Source: Candidatus Thorarchaeota archaeon | Lineage (GTDB): Archaea > Asgardarchaeota > Thorarchaeia > Thorarchaeales > Thorarchaeaceae | NCBI GenBank assembly: GCA_016839245.1 | Contig: JAEOUN010000046.1 | Coordinates: 1-56,894 of the forward strand | Direction of reading: 5' to 3' | Length of the DNA stretch: 56,894 bases | Shown here: positions 7,317 to 15,797 of the stretch, piece after piece | Layout of the letters: every line of letters begins with the position of its first letter | How positions within the stretch are numbered: the stretch's first letter is position 1 | Made by a program: the position numbers and the translations under genes | The notes under the pieces: model-generated | Seen by the model: only the letters and a program-made list of their open reading frames with translations | The model's database searches: none | Told to the model about the DNA's origin: nothing

Positions 7317-8576
7317 CTACTCAAGAAGTTTCTTCAGACCGAGCTCTTCAAGATCCTTCTTTTTGACAGCTTCGGCTCTCTGTTTACGGCTGGTCAATGT
7401 CTTTTCAAGTGGTTTGAGTCGCTCTTCCCATGTTGCACGGGTGGTCTCAGGAATCTTGCCGAATGCTCGTTCTCTTGCACGTGTTGAACCCAGTGTTGTC
7501 TGAGAACCAATAATACCAAACTCAGCGAGTCGTTTTGTTGCAACTGACATGCTCGATTCTTCTTTTGATCGAGGTAATAGCTGTGGACTCTTAACCCCGG
7601 TCAAGATGAGCATGACTCGGAGAACACCACTTAGACGAGGATCGACTCTGGCGCCCCAGATGACATTTGCTTCAGGACTCATCTTCTCTGAGACAAGTTC
7701 ACCGACTTTATTTGCCTCTGCAAGACTCATGTCTGGACCACCAGTGATGTGGATTAAAGCACCTGTAGCACCACTCCATTCTACTTCTAAGAGGGGGCTA
7801 TTCAATGCATTCTTGATTGCATCATTTGCGCGGTCAGTTCCTGTTGCTTCACCAAGACCGACCAGCGCAACACCACCGTTACAGATGATTGACCTAACAT
7901 CTGCATAGTCCAAGTTGATAAGACTGGGCATAGTAATGGTCTCAGTGATACCTTTCACCATGTTTGCGAGAACTTCATCTGCAACACCAAAAGCCTCCTC
8001 CAAGGGAAGGTCTGGAACGAGTTCCATTAATTTCTGGTTGTCAATGACAACAGCAGTATCTACATTTTCCTGAAGCCGAGCAAGACCAGCCTTGGCTTTG
8101 TCGATTCTTGTCCGTTCTAGATGAAATGGCATTGTAATGACGCCAACAACAATGGCATCATTTTTCTTGGCAATCTCAGCCACGATGGGAGCACTCCCGG
8201 TACCAGTGCCACCACCCATACCAGCTGCAATAAAGACAAGGTCAGCATCACGAAGAAGCTCTGTAAGCTGTCCAGCAGACTCTTCTGCTGCAGCCTTTCC
8301 AACGTGAGGATAACCACCTGCTCCGAGACCCCGCGTAATCCGTTCTCCAATCAGAAGTTTTCTGTGAGCTGTGGTGACAGCTAGATGTTGCCTATCAGTA
8401 TTAATGGCTATACACTCCGCACCTTGAATGCCAATCGTCATAAGGCGTTTGACTGTGTTATTTCCCGCTCCTCCGCAACCAACAACAACAATACGAGCCT
8501 GACCAATATCACGTACGGTGGAAGAGCTTCTCTCAATGCGACTATTTTCTCTTGCCGAGTCAATGAATGAACGCAT
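7317..8576 (-). CDS. ftsZ: Cell division GTPase FtsZ
   Basis: Tubulin-family GTPase that polymerises into the division ring. The 419-residue protein has the first nucleotide loop GCGGAGNN (residues 33-40), the tubulin signature GGGTGTGSAP (121-130), and the catalytic T7-loop Asp region NLDYADVRS (about residue 221). An N-terminal extension of about 25 residues precedes the fold and a charged C-terminal tail (LTSRKQRAEAVKKKDLEELG) follows, without an obvious hydrophobic FtsA-type peptide. The ATG overlaps the stop of the upstream ribbon-helix-helix gene, so the two are translationally coupled. The window also encodes an actin-family protein, as is common in Asgard genomes, which keep FtsZ. Confidence 0.97.
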   Translation of the reverse strand: MRSFIDSARENSRIERSSSTVRDIGQARIVVVGCGGAGNNTVKRLMTIGIQGAECIAINTDRQHLAVTTAHRKLLIGERITRGLGAGGYPHVGKAAAEESAGQLTELLRDADLVFIAAGMGGGTGTGSAPIVAEIAKKNDAIVVGVITMPFHLERTRIDKAKAGLARLQENVDTAVVIDNQKLMELVPDLPLEEAFGVADEVLANMVKGITETITMPSLINLDYADVRSIICNGGVALVGLGEATGTDRANDAIKNALNSPLLEVEWSGATGALIHITGGPDMSLAEANKVGELVSEKMSPEANVIWGARVDPRLSGVLRVMLILTGVKSPQLLPRSKEESSMSVATKRLAEFGIIGSQTTLGSTRARERAFGKIPETTRATWEERLKPLEKTLTSRKQRAEAVKKKDLEELGLKKLLE

Positions 8577-8758
8577 TATCCTATGACCTCACTTATCCTC
8601 TCTTTCTGGGCCATACTTTGATCCCATAACTCTCGTTTCAGAAGATCGCGGATAGCTATCCTGATTGCCTCTGAACGATTTGGATAGAGTCCCTTAGTCA
8701 CAAGTTGCTCTATATCAGTCAGAATCCTATCAGGTAAGTGTACAGCTATGAGACGCAT
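8576..8758 (-). CDS. Ribbon-helix-helix regulator upstream of ftsZ (CdrS-like)
   Basis: A 60-residue ribbon-helix-helix (CopG/MetJ fold) DNA-binding protein: MRLIAVHLPDRILTDIEQLV gives the beta strand and first helix, then a turn with NRSEAIRIAIRDLLKRELW as second helix. The start is ATG 8758, preceded by GAGGACTG, a good ribosome-binding site; the longer upstream frame has no homologous look. The stop codon overlaps the ftsZ start. In haloarchaea, CdrS, a small RHH protein encoded beside ftsZ2, controls cell-division genes; this gene has the same fold and position, so a CdrS role is a reasonable inference. Confidence 0.8.
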   Translation of the reverse strand: MRLIAVHLPDRILTDIEQLVTKGLYPNRSEAIRIAIRDLLKRELWDQSMAQKERISEVIG

Positions 8759-8830
8759 TTTCAGTCCTCTATGATAGCCAGTAAGTATGGAGATATGGAT
8801 ATGTGTAATACTCACGCAATGTTTGTAAAA

Positions 8831-8871
8831 TAAGAAAAAAAGAAGAGAAGAGAGAAGAGCTGCCTCTTCTC
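8831..8871 (-). terminator. Terminator after rpl2
   Basis: On the minus strand, eight-base arms GAGAAGAG and CTCTTCTC (8864-8871 and 8852-8859) with a four-base loop are followed by a long pyrimidine tract with seven consecutive T. It sits just after the rpl2 stop, so the ribosomal cluster ends here and the RHH-ftsZ pair must have its own promoter. Confidence 0.7.
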
Positions 8872-8881
8872 AATCTATCCT

Positions 8882-9604
8882 TTACTTTGTCTTGCGACCA
8901 GTTCGTCTAGCTGCGATATTACCGACCTTTCTACCGGGTGGAGTATTTCTGCTGACAGTAGTTGGGCGACCAGGAGACTGGTGCGAACCACCACCGTGAG
9001 GATGTGAGGCTGCATTCATCGCAGCTCCTCTCACTACTGGCCATTTTCGTGCCTTTCCACGGGTATGATGCCAGACAGTACCAGCTTTAAGGAATGGCTT
9101 CTCAGATCGACCACCACCAGCAACAATACCAATTGTCGCACGGCATCGTGGACTGAAAGATTTCTGTCCTCCACTTGGTAATCGAACGATTGCCTTGGTC
9201 TTATCAATTGAGATGATAGTTGCAGTCAGACCTGAAGCCTTGACATATTTTCCACCATCACCAGGACTGCCCTCGATATTATACACTGGAGTACCTTCTG
9301 GAATATATTCGAGCATCAGGGTGTTACCATTTGCTAAGGTTGCATCTTCACCACACTCAATGACTTGTCCGACATATGCGCCTTCAGGTGCGACCATATA
9401 ATGCGTCTTGGTCTCATCTTCATATTTGACCTCAGCAAGAGGAGCACCTCTACCTGATTCGTGAATCAGATTTGTTATTGTGCCAACATAGGTCTTGCCA
9501 GGAGCCCATTTAGGATGACGGGCTGGTGCAATCTTCTTGTGGCTAGGAGACCGCCATTGAGTGGTACCTCGACCTTTTCGCTGTACAAGTATACGCTTTC
9601 CCAT
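8882..9604 (-). CDS. rpl2: Ribosomal protein uL2
   Basis: Large-subunit protein at the peptidyl-transferase region. 240 residues, archaeal length. Starts MGKRILVQRKGRGTTQWRSP and contains the strongly conserved NAASHPHGGGSHQSPGRP segment near the C-terminus, with the universally conserved histidine loop (HPHGGG). Last gene of the uL3-uL4-uL23-uL2 block; 12 bases separate it from rpl23 upstream, and a strong terminator follows. In many archaea uS19, uL22, uS3 and others continue the operon; they are absent here. Confidence 0.98.
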   Translation of the reverse strand: MGKRILVQRKGRGTTQWRSPSHKKIAPARHPKWAPGKTYVGTITNLIHESGRGAPLAEVKYEDETKTHYMVAPEGAYVGQVIECGEDATLANGNTLMLEYIPEGTPVYNIEGSPGDGGKYVKASGLTATIISIDKTKAIVRLPSGGQKSFSPRCRATIGIVAGGGRSEKPFLKAGTVWHHTRGKARKWPVVRGAAMNAASHPHGGGSHQSPGRPTTVSRNTPPGRKVGNIAARRTGRKTK

Positions 9605-9616
9605 TTTTCAGCCTCC

Positions 9617-9880
9617 TTAGAATATCCCGAGGTTTGTCGCAACCTCTGCAGCACTATATTCAGGTGCCAGCTTCACGAATGCCTTCTTTGTTCCATCAGG
9701 CATTATCAGTGTGTTAACCTTTTCAACTACGACTTCGTAGAGGGATTCCACAGCCCATCGGATAGTGTTTTTGTTCGCTCGTCTGTCAACGTAAAAGATG
9801 AGTTTGTTGTCTTTATCTACCGCCTCAAGACTGGCTTCAGTCACTACTGGCCGGATAATCACTTCATTAGGATCTGTCAT
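9617..9880 (-). CDS. rpl23: Ribosomal protein uL23
   Basis: Large-subunit protein that lines the exit-tunnel opening and docks the signal recognition particle. 87 residues. The segment IIRPVVTEASLEAVDKDNKL and the RANKNTIRWAVESLYEV stretch are typical uL23 (rRNA-binding loop with N-K-x-x-I/V-x-x-A-V). It lies between rpl4 and rpl2 with gaps of 11 and 12 bases, in the standard S10-operon order. Confidence 0.97.
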   Translation of the reverse strand: MTDPNEVIIRPVVTEASLEAVDKDNKLIFYVDRRANKNTIRWAVESLYEVVVEKVNTLIMPDGTKKAFVKLAPEYSAAEVATNLGIF

Positions 9881-9891
9881 CTTGATTCACC

Positions 9892-10683
9892 TCAGAGGAA
9901 TAGATTCTCCTTCCCAAGCCTATCAATGGCGGATGTTGTCCAGACCACTAGGCGACCAGCATGTGTTCCAGGAGCAAGAAGCTCCGCATTCAACCCGTGA
10001 ACCTCTGCAATGTCTACCCCAGGCAGATTCCTTGCGGCTTTGCCTATTCCGGAGTCCTGACCGATAATAATCAGGATGGACTTGGGCACCTTCATCTTTC
10101 GACCACGCATTTTGCCCTTACCAGCTCTGATACTTCGACCATTACTTGCTCTATCAAGATCATCTCCGCAGCCAAGAGCTGTAAGAATATCCTGAACCTC
10201 TTTTGTCGTCGAAAGTGACTCTAGTCTGCTACTCACAATTAGAGGAATGTTGGGAATATTGTCAATCTTGTGACCACGAGCAGCAACCAGCTTTGGGTTC
10301 GCTGAAGCGGCAATAGCTGAACGGATTGCTAGTCGATTCTCTTTAGCATTAATTTGTTCAACAAGTATCTTTCGAGCCTCAGGTGGATGTGCCACCCTAC
10401 CGCCAACGGTTCCAGGAGCAAAAGCAGCCTTGTTTGCAGCTCCAGTACCACTACCTTTGACACGAGGCACTCTTGATCTACCATGGCCAGTCTGCCAGCT
10501 CTCAGCAGTGTTACGTTTACCTGCGAGTTCGTCAACGCCATGTGGCTGACGTCTACGAGATTGTAAAGCTAGCACTGCTCTCCTGATTACATCAGGACGA
10601 TAGGGAGTATCAAACTGCGCTGGAAGGTCGAGTGACTCTTTACTAGCTTTTCCTGTTAGTGTATAAGTCTTAATAGTTGCCAT
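9892..10683 (-). CDS. rpl4: Ribosomal protein uL4
   Basis: Large-subunit assembly protein of 263 residues, archaeal/eukaryotic L4 type. The characteristic internal loop is visible: SRRRQPHGVDELAGKRN followed by SWQTGHGRSRVPRVKGSG, which reaches towards the exit tunnel. GRKMKVPKSILIIIGQDSGI is the conserved C-terminal fold. It follows rpl3 by 14 bases. Confidence 0.97.
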   Translation of the reverse strand: MATIKTYTLTGKASKESLDLPAQFDTPYRPDVIRRAVLALQSRRRQPHGVDELAGKRNTAESWQTGHGRSRVPRVKGSGTGAANKAAFAPGTVGGRVAHPPEARKILVEQINAKENRLAIRSAIAASANPKLVAARGHKIDNIPNIPLIVSSRLESLSTTKEVQDILTALGCGDDLDRASNGRSIRAGKGKMRGRKMKVPKSILIIIGQDSGIGKAARNLPGVDIAEVHGLNAELLAPGTHAGRLVVWTTSAIDRLGKENLFL

Positions 10684-10697
10684 AGACTGTCATCCTC

Positions 10698-11705
10698 CTA
10701 TTGTTTTGATGACGTACTTACGTAACTCACCTGTACTGGACCATCTATGTGGCCTTTCGAGGGGCGTATTGCCATTCTGAGTCGTACTGGACGTTTTGTT
10801 GCTCCAGGAACAGAACCACGAACCATTATGTAGTCACCACGGATTACACCATAGTTCACAAAACCTCCAGACGGAGTTATTTCCTCACCACGTTCACCCA
10901 TCTTCACAATCTTGTTGTTCAAGCTGGTTCGTGTGTGAAAACCAGTCTGACCAGGTCTGGGTACTGTATATCTGATGCTACCTGGTGTCCACGGACCTAT
11001 ACATCCTACACCACGTTTCGTCTTTCGTGACTTGTGTTGAAGAATTCTAATTCCCCAACGACGTACTGGACCTTGGAATCCATGACCTTTGGTCACAGCA
11101 ATAGAGTCAACCAGAATACCTTCATCAAAGATATCTGCAACACGAACATCAGTACCAAGTATACTCTTTGCATATTCAAAAGCTTCGTGCATACTTGACG
11201 CGCCGACCTTGTATTCCATTATGTCAGGCTTTTTCTTTGGAATCCCCGCAAGTCTTGGCTGAGTATGAATTAACATCCGAATCTCGGCAAATGAGTCGAT
11301 CTTTTCTTCGAACTCTTTCAGCTTAGCTTCATGGTCGTAATCTTTCGGTAATGGCATTGTTTTCTTTAAATCTTCAGAGAGATTTGTAGCCAAAACCTCT
11401 GTTGAGAGTCTGATACCATAAGATGTGGACTCATACCCTCGAATCGAGAACGGCCTAATCGGTGGCGTATCAATCACGGTGACCGGGACAACGGTCTCTT
11501 GCCCTGAGAAGGGGCTATTTGGATTGCCAACTGTCATGACAACATGAGTCATTCCAGCTTTGTAGCCGATGAAACCAAGTAGTTTTGCAGCCGAGTCTGA
11601 ATACTCAGGCCAACTTGTGATACGGGGCACAAACTTAGAAGCCTTACCTCGTGGCAAGTAAGCTAAACTGCCACGTCTTGGTGCATTCTTCTTTCTGTGT
11701 GCCAT
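10698..11705 (-). CDS. rpl3: Ribosomal protein uL3
   Basis: Large-subunit protein near the peptidyl-transferase centre. I place the start at ATG 11705 (MAHRKKNAPRRGSLAYLPRG), which is the family N-terminus; four extra in-frame codons upstream exist. The segment GFLGYKAGMTH appears as LLGFIGYKAGMTHVV, and the tip loop is GFQGPVRRWGIRILQHKSRK with W and H as in archaeal/eukaryotic uL3. First gene of the block, behind its own TATA box at 11791-11798. Confidence 0.97.
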   Translation of the reverse strand: MAHRKKNAPRRGSLAYLPRGKASKFVPRITSWPEYSDSAAKLLGFIGYKAGMTHVVMTVGNPNSPFSGQETVVPVTVIDTPPIRPFSIRGYESTSYGIRLSTEVLATNLSEDLKKTMPLPKDYDHEAKLKEFEEKIDSFAEIRMLIHTQPRLAGIPKKKPDIMEYKVGASSMHEAFEYAKSILGTDVRVADIFDEGILVDSIAVTKGHGFQGPVRRWGIRILQHKSRKTKRGVGCIGPWTPGSIRYTVPRPGQTGFHTRTSLNNKIVKMGERGEEITPSGGFVNYGVIRGDYIMVRGSVPGATKRPVRLRMAIRPSKGHIDGPVQVSYVSTSSKQ

Positions 11706-11790
11706 ATTTAACACCACATTGATATCCGTATCGAATGGCCGTTGGACTAGGCTATTCGTACTACAACAGACCCGCAGGATGGAAGTATCT

Positions 11791-11798
11791 TTTTAAAA
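11791..11798 (-). promoter_or_regulatory. TATA box of the rpl3 operon
   Basis: TTTTAAAA preceded on the minus strand by GGCAAG, a BRE-like purine stretch. It lies 86 bases before the rpl3 ATG, allowing a leader of about 60 bases. It separates rpl3 transcriptionally from the glycyl radical enzyme gene upstream on the same strand. Confidence 0.55.
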
Positions 11799-11973
11799 CT
11801 TGCCTCATGACCACGAAGATTGTAAGAATCAAAAATTGTGGCAAAAGATAGAGATATCTAAAACAGCAATTCCAAAATCCAAATAGTTGAAGCCAGTTTC
11901 TGTATCCAGACCACAAGTATGCCAGATAGTTTTAGAGAGATTGCATCACCCAAATTGACAATATCAAGTCAAA

Positions 11974-14340
11974 TCAGAACTGATTCTGCTCTGTTCGAGC
12001 AAGAATCTCATTCTGGAGATCTTTCCCAATGTTGACAAAGTAGTCCGAATAACCAGCTACCCGAACAATCAAGTTCTGATAGTTTTCAGGATGTAGTTGA
12101 GCGTCACGAAGTGTTTCAGCCTTGACAACATTGAATTGAATATGATGACCACCCATTTTGAAGTAAGATTTAACAAGATCAGCCAGTTTTCGACGTCCTT
12201 CTTGGTCATCCAGTACTTCTGGCATGAATTTCTGATTTAGAAGAGTTCCTCCAGTCTTAGAGTGATCTATCTTTGCTACCGATCTGATGACTGCTGTAGG
12301 TCCTTTCTTATCAGCTCCATGACTTGGGGAAATTCCATCAGATAGAGGAAATCCTGCCTGTCTGCCATCAGGTGTTGCTCCAGTCATCTGACCAAAATAG
12401 ATGTGTACAGTCGTCGGAAGTAGATTGACTCTATATTCTCCACCTTTTGTGTTGGGTCTGCCATCAATGGCTTTAAAGTATGCATCAAAGACCAACCTTG
12501 CCAAGTCATCAGCAAAATCGTCATCATTTCCATACTTGGGTGTCTTATTCAAGAGAGTCATTCGCATAACTTCATTATTCTCAAAATTGCTCTTCAGGCC
12601 TTGAAGAAGCTCTTTCATCGAAAATCGTTGTTTTTCAAAGACATGATATTTGATTGCAGAGAGTGAGTCAGTGATTGTGCCCATGCCTACTCCTTGTATG
12701 TATGTGGAATTGTAACGAGGACCACCATCGTGATAGTCTTGACCTTTAGCAATACAATCATCAAATAGTAGAGACATAAACGGTGCAGGCATATACTCAG
12801 CATAGAGCCGTTCAATGATGTTGTTACCCTTTATTTTTACATCGATGAAATACTTGAGCTGTTTTCTATACGCCTCGAATAAGTCATTAAAAGAGGTGAA
12901 AGAGGTCGTATCTCCTGTTGTGATACCGACTTGCTTCCCTGATTGTGGGTCTATTCCATTATGTAGGGTAATCTCAAGTATCTTAGGCCAGTTGCAATAA
13001 CCAGTTAGGATGCAACTCTCCTTTCCAAAAGCACTAATTGTGACACATCCACTCGGACCTCCACTACGTGCATCCTCGAGTGATTTACCAGCTCGGAGAA
13101 ATTCCTTGATTATAACATCAGTGTTGAACATAGAAGGTTGACCAAAGCCTTCTTTCACAACATCAACTGCACTCATCAGAAATCTATCTGGATTCTTGGC
13201 ACTAAGCTGGATACAGACACTTGGTTGAATAAGTCGCATCTCATTACAGACTTCAAGGATGAGATATGAGACCTCGTTGACACCATTTTGTCCAGTGGGT
13301 GTCAGACCACCAGTGTTGATCAATGCAAAGTCCTGATATGTTCCGCTCTGCTGCTCAGTAATGTCAACCTTTGGAGGAGCAGGTTGGTTGTTGAATTTTA
13401 TCCAGAAACACTGGAGTAACTCCTTTGCAAACTCTCGGGTCAGAGTTCCATCAATGATACCTTGCTGATAGAAGGGATTGAGATGTTGATCAAGGCGGCC
13501 AGGATTAAAACTGTCCCAGACATTCAGCTCGGTAATTACACCCAAGTGAATAAACCAATAGGCTTGAAGAGCCTCCCAATAATTTCGAGGGGGATACGCA
13601 GGAACTTGTTCACAGATATCAGCAATCTGAAGTAGTTCTCGTTTCCGAACATCATCTTTTTCCAGATGGGCAAGTTCACGTGCCTCATCAGCATAACGTT
13701 TGGCAAACAAAATGACAACTTCGGCAGTAATTTTCATTGCTGTAAGTTCTTGCTCCTTGGCGTAAGCTTTAGGGTCATGATAATAATCAAGGTTGGAGAG
13801 ACTCGTGTTGATGTCATCAATAAGGGCAAAGAGACCCTTCTTGTAGATTTTGTCATCAAGAATTGCATGCCCGGGTGCGCGCTGTTCCATGAATTCAGTG
13901 AAGACGCCGGCCTCAAAAGCTGTCATCCATTCATCAGACATTGCAGCGAATACTCTTTCACGCATTGTCTGACCAGTCCAGAATGGAATTATTTCCTCAA
14001 CATAAGTAGACCTGGCCCTATCACTTACAAGGAAAGGAGTCCTCTCTCGTGAATTTGAAATGTCTAGGTCTCGAAGACTATGGCAACATAACTCGGGATA
14101 TGTAGGTGTCGCACATGGTGCAGACCCTCGTTCACCAACAATCAGTTCTCCATCGTTGATGATTATTGTCTTATTCTCTAAGATGTATTTGAAGGCTAAT
14201 GCTCGTGCGACAGGAGTGGACACGAGTGTAGCACCACCGCTTTGATAAAAATCAGTAAGAAGTTCTGCGCGTTCAGTACAGATATATGGTTTCGTACCAA
14301 CACTCTGTTCTCTCAACTTTTCAATTCTATCTGTCAACAT
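11974..14340 (-). CDS. Glycyl radical enzyme of the PFL/dehydratase superfamily
   Basis: Oxygen-sensitive radical enzyme of 788 residues, normal for the superfamily. The C-terminal glycyl radical loop is RVAGYSDYF, with G763 as radical site. The thiyl-radical cysteine is C432 in SGGPSGCVTISAFGKE. Most eliminases (glycerol, choline, hydroxyproline types) have GCVE there, where Glu acts as base; here it is Thr, and pyruvate formate-lyase would have two adjacent cysteines, which are also absent. The substrate is therefore open. No activating radical SAM enzyme is adjacent. The gene sits between rpl3 and the SPOUT methyltransferase that commonly neighbours rpl3 in archaea, so it looks like an insertion into a conserved cluster. 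It ends before the rpl3 promoter and is likely transcribed alone. Confidence 0.9.
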   Translation of the reverse strand: MLTDRIEKLREQSVGTKPYICTERAELLTDFYQSGGATLVSTPVARALAFKYILENKTIIINDGELIVGERGSAPCATPTYPELCCHSLRDLDISNSRERTPFLVSDRARSTYVEEIIPFWTGQTMRERVFAAMSDEWMTAFEAGVFTEFMEQRAPGHAILDDKIYKKGLFALIDDINTSLSNLDYYHDPKAYAKEQELTAMKITAEVVILFAKRYADEARELAHLEKDDVRKRELLQIADICEQVPAYPPRNYWEALQAYWFIHLGVITELNVWDSFNPGRLDQHLNPFYQQGIIDGTLTREFAKELLQCFWIKFNNQPAPPKVDITEQQSGTYQDFALINTGGLTPTGQNGVNEVSYLILEVCNEMRLIQPSVCIQLSAKNPDRFLMSAVDVVKEGFGQPSMFNTDVIIKEFLRAGKSLEDARSGGPSGCVTISAFGKESCILTGYCNWPKILEITLHNGIDPQSGKQVGITTGDTTSFTSFNDLFEAYRKQLKYFIDVKIKGNNIIERLYAEYMPAPFMSLLFDDCIAKGQDYHDGGPRYNSTYIQGVGMGTITDSLSAIKYHVFEKQRFSMKELLQGLKSNFENNEVMRMTLLNKTPKYGNDDDFADDLARLVFDAYFKAIDGRPNTKGGEYRVNLLPTTVHIYFGQMTGATPDGRQAGFPLSDGISPSHGADKKGPTAVIRSVAKIDHSKTGGTLLNQKFMPEVLDDQEGRRKLADLVKSYFKMGGHHIQFNVVKAETLRDAQLHPENYQNLIVRVAGYSDYFVNIGKDLQNEILARTEQNQF

Positions 14341-14425
14341 TGTTAAACCTCTAAATATTCTCAGAGTGTTTGAAAGTCACTCATTCCAGACATAATTCTC
14401 TAAAAAGCTCACGGATGTAGACAGA

Positions 14426-15286
14426 TTATTGGATATATCCAGGTCTAGCATAGAGTGATCCAAGCGAGTTATTCAAGAGACCAAGACAGATGAAAAGAGC
14501 CTCTTCAAGACGTACAGTTTCAGTTCCCTGATCGGGGATTGTATTTATCCAAAAGTCCACATTATACTTGACATCTTCCTTTTCTGTGTCAGCATAGATA
14601 TCCAATATTCCATGAGTCGGACTCCCGAACACAGCTAGTACTGAATGAGTATTAGAGATTGTCAATCGCAAGTCATCCTCAATTTTATTGAAATATGGAG
14701 CATTTCTTGAGAATCCAATCCTTGTGAACCTCTTAGATTGCTTTAGTAATTCCAACAAGCTTGTAACTCTATTGACCTCAAATCCCCAGTAGACTCCCAC
14801 ATCTGAACGTTTGATTGGTTCAAGTTCAATCTGAGGATTAGTACTCCTAATTCTAAAGAGTGTGGGTTCACGTTCACTAACTGTTTTATGATACTCCACA
14901 AAACTTTCAAGCCCCATGTCAATAAAGTTTGGTCGAACTTGAATTCCCCATCGAATGGTTCCTTCGGTTAGATTGCTTACAGAGGACTCAAGAGGATGGC
15001 TGAGAGTACGTAAGGGGGGAAGTGTTCCTGCAAATTGAAGAGAGGGCGATTTGGGGAAAGCCCTACGTCGGAGATATTGTGGTGTATCTAAATATCGTAG
15101 AAGTTTATCGAGGAGGTCCACATCTCTCTTCTTTGACGCTGCTAATTGGCCCGTCTTGTAAATGAATACGCTTTCCGCTCTAAAGATAGCTAACGCGCGT
15201 GCAATCTGTCCTACCTTTGCTGTCTTCTCTCGAAGATTTGGACAATCAACAAGACTAGTGTCTGGAATTGCTACGCTTATTGTCAT
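14426..15286 (-). CDS. SPOUT-fold RNA methyltransferase (COG2106 family)
   Basis: Predicted S-adenosylmethionine-dependent RNA methyltransferase with the knotted SPOUT fold, of the archaeal/eukaryotic group that includes human SPOUT1. 286 residues. The N-terminus MTISVAIPDTSLVDCPNLRE and the segment REKTAKVGQIARALAIFRAE are typical, as is the LLRYLDTPQYLRRRAF motif near residue 85. The knot region contains VLAVFGSPTHGILDIY. Genes of this family often lie directly upstream of rpl3 in archaea, which supports the call and an rRNA target, though the exact position is unknown. The gap to archease upstream is about 11 bases, indicating co-transcription. Confidence 0.88.
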   Translation of the reverse strand: MTISVAIPDTSLVDCPNLREKTAKVGQIARALAIFRAESVFIYKTGQLAASKKRDVDLLDKLLRYLDTPQYLRRRAFPKSPSLQFAGTLPPLRTLSHPLESSVSNLTEGTIRWGIQVRPNFIDMGLESFVEYHKTVSEREPTLFRIRSTNPQIELEPIKRSDVGVYWGFEVNRVTSLLELLKQSKRFTRIGFSRNAPYFNKIEDDLRLTISNTHSVLAVFGSPTHGILDIYADTEKEDVKYNVDFWINTIPDQGTETVRLEEALFICLGLLNNSLGSLYARPGYIQ

Positions 15287-15297
15287 TTTACTTTCTC

Positions 15298-15729
15298 CTA
15301 CAAATCAAGTGTGAACCAGAGTGTTGTTCGTTCGGGCTGTTGATCTATCCTCATATCAGCATAAGTCATTGCTTTGACTTCAGTACGCGTGACATGTCTT
15401 TCGAAATCAATTGCCTCTCCTAAAGCACGTCCTTTTAATGTAAATCCATCAGGCCCTTTTGAGATCTCGTCAACTTCAAACTTGGAGTAGAATCTTTCAT
15501 CTATATCTATTAATGAGATCAACTTACCAATCCATTCAACTAATAATTCCTGTAGATCGAATCCATGAGATATTATTTCAGCAGATTGAATAGGCCTTAC
15601 TGTTGATGTGTCCATAATGACCTCATACGTTGCAAGTGCTGCTTCCTCAAAAGCGGTTTCAAGAGTCGGTGCCCAACACTCAATGGTGATGTCTGCTGTG
15701 TGCTCATGAAATCTAAATCCGCGATTCAA
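15298..15729 (-). CDS. Archease, RtcB tRNA-ligase cofactor
   Basis: Small protein (143 residues) that promotes guanylylation and multiple turnover by the RtcB RNA ligase. The family signature is plain: FRFHEHTADITIECWAPTLE at the N-terminus, with the metal-binding Asp after H-T-A, FEEAALATYEVIMD, and VKAMTYADMRI near the end, closing with a C-terminal LWFTLDL. It stands next to, and divergent from, a tRNA-Ser gene that appears to need splicing, a fitting neighbourhood since archease acts in joining tRNA halves. Confidence 0.95.
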   Translation of the reverse strand: MNRGFRFHEHTADITIECWAPTLETAFEEAALATYEVIMDTSTVRPIQSAEIISHGFDLQELLVEWIGKLISLIDIDERFYSKFEVDEISKGPDGFTLKGRALGEAIDFERHVTRTEVKAMTYADMRIDQQPERTTLWFTLDL

Positions 15730-15764
15730 AGAAGTACTCTCCGAATATCAACCACGACAAGAAG

Positions 15765-15772
15765 CTTAAAAG
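15765..15772 (+). promoter_or_regulatory. TATA box of tRNA-Ser
   Basis: CTTAAAAG, centred about 30 bases before the first base of the tRNA, which is the usual archaeal distance between TATA box and transcript start. It lies in the divergent gap with archease. Confidence 0.5.
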
Positions 15773-15797
15773 GCATTTCCAACGGTGTCAGAAGCAA

